Source of the DNA: a virus
Reading direction: 5' to 3' (one strand)
IMG/VR virus record: IMGVR_UViG_3300030085_002899
Span: 23,969-66,539 of that record
DNA: 42,571 bases
This document shows, one piece after another, positions 38,301 through 42,571 of the stretch (position 1 is the stretch's first letter; each line of letters opens with the position of its first letter). Both the position numbers and the translations under genes were made by a program. The notes below the pieces were generated by a model that searched no databases, was not told the origin of the DNA, and saw only the letters and a list, made by a program, of their open reading frames with translations.

Positions 38301-39972
38301 GATTGGTGGTAGAACTTTGATGTTAAATTTAACGTCAGATAGTTTTTTTACATTTTCAAATCAATATATATTTCACACAGCTAATACTGTAACACCAGTT
38401 ATTAAAAATAGTAACTATTACGCAGCAAAACCATATGCCAAAATCATTAAAACAATGACAAATGATTCTGGTCAATATGGTGGAAATACAGATAATGCAT
38501 TTATATCGCAAAGATGGATTTCTACAGGTGCATCATTACATGGAGATGATATTACTGATGGCGAAATGATACTTTCAGTTTTTGGTGGAGATACATATAT
38601 AAACATGTTATCTTTAAGTAAATTTCATCAAGAAACATATAATACTGGCTCTAAATTTAGATACACTCAAGGTTTAATTTTTCCTGTGGAATCAAGTATT
38701 AATGTTGATTTAAGAAGAGGTAATTATTTTGGTAAAAATTCTGCTGAGCTTCAAGTAGAAGATGAGTACTTAATAAGCTCATCATACTCTGCTACAAATA
38801 ATTTAAAAAGTTTTCCATCAAAAGACCCTAAAATAGAAATTGTTAATGATTATAAAAATTTAATAGCAGCTTCTAATGTAAAAATATCAGGGCAAACACA
38901 AGATGCTTTTGCTAGGTTTGATGCCAATGAAATTTTTCAAGTTAACCCTAATTACGGGCCTATATACAACATAACATCTTTTAAAGATACTTTGTATGCT
39001 ATACAGGAAAAAGCAATTTCAGTTCTTTCTATAAACACTAGAGCGTTAATTCAAAGTAAAGATGGTTCTTCAATATCAATACAAAGTGAATTAGGTACTG
39101 GTACTGTAATAGAAAGGAATGATTATATAAGTACAAAGTATGGAAGCCAAAATAGGTTAAATGCTATAAGTACTGATATGGGCTTATATTGGTTAGATAA
39201 TAATAATGCTGCAGTATGTGTAGTACCTATAGCTAATAGAAATCAAGTAGTTAATCTGACTGAGTCAAGTTCGTGTTCAAGTTTGCTTTCAGAAATTAAA
39301 ACTACAAGACTTAAAGATAATCCTTTAAATATTGCACTAACTACAAATACAGGTGGTATAGATTTATCTTACAATCCTTACTATAATGAAATACTTTTTA
39401 GTATAAGTTATTACAAATCAGGATATAAACATTTATGCGTTGCCTATGATGAGGCAAATAAAGTATTTTTAGGAAATAGAAGTTATAGTACTCTAGTTAA
39501 CTGTACACATAGAGGTGTGTTATATTCTGTTGGTTATGAACATTCACAAACTTTTCAAGAAGCTACTGATGCTAGAAGAAAAAAAATATACAGTCATGAT
39601 ACTGCCGCTACAAACTATAATGTTTTTTATGGTACAACTACAGATAATCCAAATGTTACATTTGTTAATAATGAAGAGGTAGTATCATTAAAAGTATATG
39701 ATAAAATTGTGCTTAGCACTCAAGAACATCTTGCTAGTGGAATTTTTAGTAAATTTGTTTTCAACACAAATGTAGATGCAGGAGAAACGTTAGATTTAGC
39801 TTCAACTAATATTGATAAAGTAATTGTAGGCAAACAAATTGTTCCTGTATTTGTAACGAAAAGACAAAAAGGCAATTATTTAAAAATTAAAATAGAGCAA
39901 AGTGTAAACCCAACTACTCAGATATTTAACTTATTTTCAGTTGTTTCACACTATAGAAAGAATATTTTATAA
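35338..39972 (+). CDS. Large tail stabilization / muzzle-like protein
   Basis: 1544 aa, the largest gene seen. The start KPNVFYKGLNTDTDEHLIGN, then QFTDAKNVRI, matches the GLNxD...Y/FTDAxNVR opening of the crAss-like large tail (stabilization/muzzle) proteins. The rest is beta-rich (Ser/Thr/Tyr/Asn), with no membrane segment; a propeller or jelly-roll assembly is likely. It probably forms the lower tail and the exit of the DNA channel. One-base overlap with the next gene. Confidence 0.8.
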   Translation: MAKTVRQQLADLAGGKKPNVFYKGLNTDTDEHLIGNDQFTDAKNVRINSKDTDLGTLQNLKSNLLESTISTPGWVFTPTSVANQHFWGATAPGDSSVNLSKLSFAFELTGGSFVQFASNPSDDYRIDVGLTYADFIYGRPYYASSIAYTNDDIILHVYDSLKNNAIFNAVMTVALGQTGTVKGSSLSLYFFPKNTALVPDTSNSITLYRTLDGATTNTTGGTNLFSSTSYGADGFGLNILALESFSDYMAAICFNSNTIQAVVKIFTNDEGRISSFEPVVISNFGLTNYYTAITTQKVEENENYNRIYWTDGVNPIKTVNLEATGGFYNDFSDPDDFNLFAKSSLSPLEVVSVKDGGSINCGSWSYCYRLKTDDGKTTVFSPITNPIPLPKSNKNIESHLVEGGLLSDNSGKSVTLTITGIEEVYTSVELIGIHYLDEVGGAAFYLIKEEGVSSSICNLTHNGNESTTPITAASILTKKNTWDVCQDIEVKDNRLFAANLKNLTDEIVSDYNTFKVKSYKHSDSSATWSPSSGTYTTYTDDFVNPDLYEAELYKYPNTDTTQYRYALGPSGTSPLVFGASTPTYHTANTGVYVSFKLKKFTLNQFEYWHNFKADVDGSDDFETDGVCIPPFVGVHPYGEDQNFDNYKNPVFANKYVGYMRDEIYRFGIQFYDKDGNQSFTYPIGDVRFPSIENDLRIIGTTIDTYSFATAPTNKYILKDELGNGYILYPEFRIKLSSDIRKKISGFNIVRAERNDVDKRVVAAGMLNQTLIYSNDSENKSLKNKIGLDKIPLFTQNTSYSTGDYDFGAADQSSVYTLDTPEVLFNSLNYIKSGEEKLKICNKFLCKSYTTDDKPMAGNHINVTSSSGSDVDWMTHEGTASTFFAAPMEVNHTTAPDLTDKKQNSFFSLYYSDDSETSPLHTTAIADSGHYSKTLHFGKNVGADELVPSSLLSATKDFKNRAEVYTDSNVLNHINLDGGFIESADSRLMIGGRTLMLNLTSDSFFTFSNQYIFHTANTVTPVIKNSNYYAAKPYAKIIKTMTNDSGQYGGNTDNAFISQRWISTGASLHGDDITDGEMILSVFGGDTYINMLSLSKFHQETYNTGSKFRYTQGLIFPVESSINVDLRRGNYFGKNSAELQVEDEYLISSSYSATNNLKSFPSKDPKIEIVNDYKNLIAASNVKISGQTQDAFARFDANEIFQVNPNYGPIYNITSFKDTLYAIQEKAISVLSINTRALIQSKDGSSISIQSELGTGTVIERNDYISTKYGSQNRLNAISTDMGLYWLDNNNAAVCVVPIANRNQVVNLTESSSCSSLLSEIKTTRLKDNPLNIALTTNTGGIDLSYNPYYNEILFSISYYKSGYKHLCVAYDEANKVFLGNRSYSTLVNCTHRGVLYSVGYEHSQTFQEATDARRKKIYSHDTAATNYNVFYGTTTDNPNVTFVNNEEVVSLKVYDKIVLSTQEHLASGIFSKFVFNTNVDAGETLDLASTNIDKVIVGKQIVPVFVTKRQKGNYLKIKIEQSVNPTTQIFNLFSVVSHYRKNIL

Positions 39973-41033
39973 TGAATTATAACAAAGGTTTTAAAAATCC
40001 GTATACAAAAAATATAAGTCTATCTCAATTTAATGAGTTGGAAACGACTAAAGACTACATTCGTTTTTATGAAAACTCACCTACAATTTCTGAAGAAAAA
40101 GTAGATGAAAAAGATGCACGTATGATTAATACGGTTGTACCTTCTATGGGTAAAGGTGGTGCATTTATTAAAAGTGGAATAAAAAAATATAATCCAGGTG
40201 GAGAAATAGCACCTATTCCAATGGCAAAAGGCTCATCTGCATTTCTAGCAGGCTCAACTCCAGTTGGTTCTTATTCAGATGTAGCTGGAAATACTTTTGA
40301 TATGGGAGATATGGGTGGTTCTGACCCACTAATGAGTGGCTTTACACCAGCAAATGTTATTGGCACTGCTGTAAGTTTAACTGAAAATATTGTAGAAGCA
40401 GCTGAAGCAAAAAAAGAATTTAATAAAAATTTAGAGGACAGTCAAGCTGTAGATAAAAAAAGGTTAAAGGATTTAGCTACAGAACAAAGAACAGCGCAAG
40501 GAGAAGCTATTGGTGAAGCAGCTGGTACAGCAATAGGAGCTCTTGTAGGTATGCCTGGACTTGGTGGAAAAGCAGGAAAATTTCTAGGTAATATAGGCTC
40601 TAAAATAAAAGGTAAAAAGTTTGGAGAAAAAATAAACCGTAAATTCAAAAAAGAACAAGGAGAGCATTTAGACTTTAAAACTGGAGAAGAAATAGCTTCT
40701 GTTACAAGAACAATGAGAGAAGATGAATCTGCAGCTAATGAAAAGTATTTAAGTAGTTTAGGTATTCTAAAATACGGTGGTAACTTTAATGGAATGGTAT
40801 ATGGTAAGCGACACGAAGATGGTGGTGTGATGATGTACAAAGATGGCGCTCCTATAGCTGAAGTTGAAGGTGATGAGTATGTTATTAATAATGATATACT
40901 AAAAGATAAGCCAGAGTCTAAAAAGAAGTATAGTATATCAGGAACACCTGTACAAATAGCTTCTGCTTTAAACTCTATAAATAAATATGGTGTCAACTCA
41001 CATCCAGGTGGTGTAGTAAAACAAGTATCGTAA
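39972..41033 (+). CDS. Internal virion / ejection-type protein with glycine-rich helix
   Basis: 353 aa. Residues ~172-206 are Gly/Ala-rich (GEAIGEAAGTAIGALVG then MPGLGGKAGKFLG), a glycine-zipper pattern that can insert in or cross membranes. Short motifs GGAFIKSGIKKYNPGGEI and RHEDGGVMMYKDGAP contain paired Gly that recur in phage cargo proteins. Position before the transglycosylase gene fits internal proteins ejected with DNA in podoviruses. Overlaps both neighbours by one base. Confidence 0.65.
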   Translation: MNYNKGFKNPYTKNISLSQFNELETTKDYIRFYENSPTISEEKVDEKDARMINTVVPSMGKGGAFIKSGIKKYNPGGEIAPIPMAKGSSAFLAGSTPVGSYSDVAGNTFDMGDMGGSDPLMSGFTPANVIGTAVSLTENIVEAAEAKKEFNKNLEDSQAVDKKRLKDLATEQRTAQGEAIGEAAGTAIGALVGMPGLGGKAGKFLGNIGSKIKGKKFGEKINRKFKKEQGEHLDFKTGEEIASVTRTMREDESAANEKYLSSLGILKYGGNFNGMVYGKRHEDGGVMMYKDGAPIAEVEGDEYVINNDILKDKPESKKKYSISGTPVQIASALNSINKYGVNSHPGGVVKQVS

Positions 41034-42442
41034 TGAATCCAGTAACAAAAAGTGTTAGTCCTGACATAAATAAAGATGCGTTTTTAGCGCAAACAGGTAT
41101 TCAAGAAAAAATAAATTCTATAGCTAACAAATTAGGCGTTAGTGTAGATGAACTACTTTATGCAATTGGTAAAGAAACAGCTGGTAGCTATAGCTCTTCT
41201 CAAAGAAACTTAGGCGACGGTAAAGCAGTAGGTCTAATACAATTTTATCCTGATAAAGACCAGACATATAAAACTATAGCTGGTAAGAAGTATGAAATAT
41301 CTGATTTAGAACAAATGAGTGAGTTAGAGCAGCTTGATATAGTTGATGCTTATCTTACACAAAATTTTAAAAATAAAGGGGGTAAACCAGGAGAGTTGTA
41401 TGTTTCAATTGCATATCCTTCATTGGTAGGTGCAAGTCCAGAAACAGAATTAACTCCTGAACAATATGCAATTGTATCTGAACAAAATCCTGGATGGGTT
41501 AAAAACGGCAAAATAACGAAAGCCTCAATATCAAGTTTTGGAAGTAAACCTGAGTATTCAGATAATTTATCATTTAGTATAGAAAACTTAAACCCTGCTC
41601 AAAAAGATTTATACAACAAACTTAAAAAAAGTATTGATGCTTCTGGTTTTCCTGCAAAAAGGCGAAACGAACTTGCTGAAGCAGCGTATCAAAAAGCTTT
41701 AAATTTAGATTCAAGAAATTTACAAAATGTAAAAGAATCAGAAAAGTATACTATACAAAATTTAATATCAGAAGTAAATAAAAAAGGTTTTGCAGATGAT
41801 AAAAAAGCTCTTGAATCTTATATTAATGACCCTAGTATTTCTACAGAAAAAAGACTTGAAGCAGAGAATATTTTAAAAATGTATGAATCAGGAAGGCAAA
41901 AAGTTATTCCTGGTAAGTTGGATAATCCAGCTAGAATGCAAGAAGGGTTTGACCAAATAGAAAAATACGAAAGTGAGATACGTAGATTTGCAAATGAAAA
42001 TATAAATATCTCTGAAGAACCTGTAGTTAAAAAACAAGTAGTTGAAACACCTACAAAGGTAGAAGAACCTGAAGAAAAAGTAGAGCCTACAACGTCAGAA
42101 AATAAACTAGTAGATTCTATTACTACTGAAGGCTTGCTATATGACGGTCAAGGAAGTGAAATAGATTTGTCTAGCCTTCCTAGCGAAGTTCCTCTAACCG
42201 AAGTTCCTCTAACCGAAGAACCTAAAAATACAGGCCTAAAAAATACTATAGAAAAAATTAAAAATTCTGCAGACGAAGCGTTTTTTGCATTATCAGCAGG
42301 TGCTGGTATTATGGGGCAACTTCTACCGGGCGGTGCAGGCACACAAGTAGTAGCACCATTTGCACAAACTAATCCATATGCACAAGCGGCAGGACTTCTT
42401 GCTACAGGGGCAGGTGGGCTAGGAGCATTGATAGGTAATTAA
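41033..42442 (+). CDS. Virion-associated lytic transglycosylase-like protein
   Basis: 469 aa. Residues ~20-110 fit a lysozyme/SLT-type domain: LGVSVDELLYAIGKETAGSY with the candidate catalytic Glu48, then DGKAVGLIQFYPD (the GLxQ motif). Residues ~180-330 are helical and charged; ~330-400 are Pro/Glu-rich with a tandem EVPLT duplication (15-bp repeat at 42184-42216). The C-terminal ~70 residues are Gly/Ala-rich and hydrophobic (LSAGAGIMGQLLPGGAGTQV). It would locally open peptidoglycan during DNA entry. Confidence 0.78.
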   Translation: MNPVTKSVSPDINKDAFLAQTGIQEKINSIANKLGVSVDELLYAIGKETAGSYSSSQRNLGDGKAVGLIQFYPDKDQTYKTIAGKKYEISDLEQMSELEQLDIVDAYLTQNFKNKGGKPGELYVSIAYPSLVGASPETELTPEQYAIVSEQNPGWVKNGKITKASISSFGSKPEYSDNLSFSIENLNPAQKDLYNKLKKSIDASGFPAKRRNELAEAAYQKALNLDSRNLQNVKESEKYTIQNLISEVNKKGFADDKKALESYINDPSISTEKRLEAENILKMYESGRQKVIPGKLDNPARMQEGFDQIEKYESEIRRFANENINISEEPVVKKQVVETPTKVEEPEEKVEPTTSENKLVDSITTEGLLYDGQGSEIDLSSLPSEVPLTEVPLTEEPKNTGLKNTIEKIKNSADEAFFALSAGAGIMGQLLPGGAGTQVVAPFAQTNPYAQAAGLLATGAGGLGALIGN

Positions 42443-42571
42443 TGTCAGTCTTTAATCGTAAACTATTTAATAATCAGTTGTATCAATCTAAAGGCACAGG
42501 AATTACTACGGGTTTAGATGCTGAAGATAACAGACTTAATCAACTTTTTGAACAACAACAAAAAATATTAC
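42442..42571 (+). CDS. Internal virion-type protein, 3' partial
   Basis: ATG at 42442 overlaps the previous stop by one base; the frame stays open to the window end (43 residues seen, MSVFNRKLFNNQLYQSKGTG onward). The visible part is polar with Gln/Asn and a helical end (RLNQLFEQQQKI). Probably a large internal or ejection protein, by position. Nothing more can be said from the fragment. Confidence 0.6.
   Translation, partial: MSVFNRKLFNNQLYQSKGTGITTGLDAEDNRLNQLFEQQQKIL

Noticed and set aside
40442-40996. Leftward 184-codon ORF opposite the 39972 gene
   Set aside because: It is a composition shadow (Ser/Pro/Ile-rich) of a well-supported rightward gene, with no start context or recognisable motif.
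1-42571. Stop-codon reassignment as in some crAss-like phages
   Set aside because: TAA, TAG and TGA all end genes at tightly coupled junctions, and no gene needs read-through.
1-42571. Lysogeny or defence islands (integrase, CI-type repressor pair, toxin-antitoxin, CRISPR)
   Set aside because: No matching motifs or repeat arrays were seen; the only regulator candidate is the SANT/Myb-like protein at 21185.

Overview
The window is a piece of a tailed double-stranded DNA phage that very probably infects a marine member of the Bacteroidota, most likely a flavobacterium. The evidence is low GC, weak or absent Shine-Dalgarno sites, TAnnTTTG-type promoter elements, several signal peptides that end in the Bacteroidota-style ...AQ| junction, a protein with a type IX secretion (T9SS) sorting domain and flavobacterial Cys-rich repeats, and a virion module whose gene order resembles crAss-like podoviruses. 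Both ends cut through genes: a tail-fibre gene at the left edge and an internal-virion-type gene at the right edge. The window is therefore part of a larger, probably circularly permuted genome. No integrase, DNA polymerase, primase, tRNA or CRISPR array was recognised. TAA, TAG and TGA all act as stops, so the code is standard.

Layout. (1) 1-11069, rightward, late genes: the end of a tail fibre, a collagen-like protein, a small structural protein and a tiny Cys-containing ORF. Then comes a block of exported proteins (T9SS cargo, outer-membrane-barrel-like protein, membrane-anchored coiled coil, YfiM-like protein, thioredoxin-fold protein). It is followed by an M15 peptidase endolysin, very basic small proteins, a holin, a MazG-like protein, a degenerate amidase and a metallophosphoesterase. 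(2) 11066-23626, leftward, probably early/middle genes. Transcription begins near 23.6 kb with a 260-aa protein of unknown function, passes a ~650-bp region with structured RNA and few genes, and then runs through a regulator, a class II glutamine amidotransferase, an amidoligase, DUF932, DnaB helicase, HU, Sak4-like ATPase, SSB, NinB, RusA, a PD-(D/E)XK exonuclease, gamma-glutamylcyclotransferase, a DnaA-domain-IV protein and HNH. It ends at a hairpin terminator shared with the convergent late genes. (3) 23839-42571, rightward, virion genes: two small basic proteins, a terminator, putative small terminase, large terminase, portal, scaffold, major capsid protein, decoration protein, connector and neck proteins, a 1544-aa tail protein, and internal/ejection proteins that include a lytic transglycosylase.

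How it works together. The leftward cluster supplies replication (DnaB, HU, SSB, DnaA-like) and a full single-strand-annealing recombination set (Sak4, SSB, exonuclease, RusA, NinB). It also carries an unusual peptide-chemistry trio: amidoligase, glutamine amidotransferase and gamma-glutamylcyclotransferase. The rightward genes build a podovirus-like particle, lyse the cell, and export several proteins to the host envelope.

The most notable points are the phage-encoded T9SS cargo within a run of signal-peptide genes, the amidoligase/GAT-II/GGCT trio, and a series of strongly structured intergenic RNAs in the leftward cluster. One of these RNAs (22227-22314) has four mutually compatible helices, including a pseudoknot, directly followed by a U-tract. 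Assignments rest on reading motifs by eye; no database search or folding program was run.
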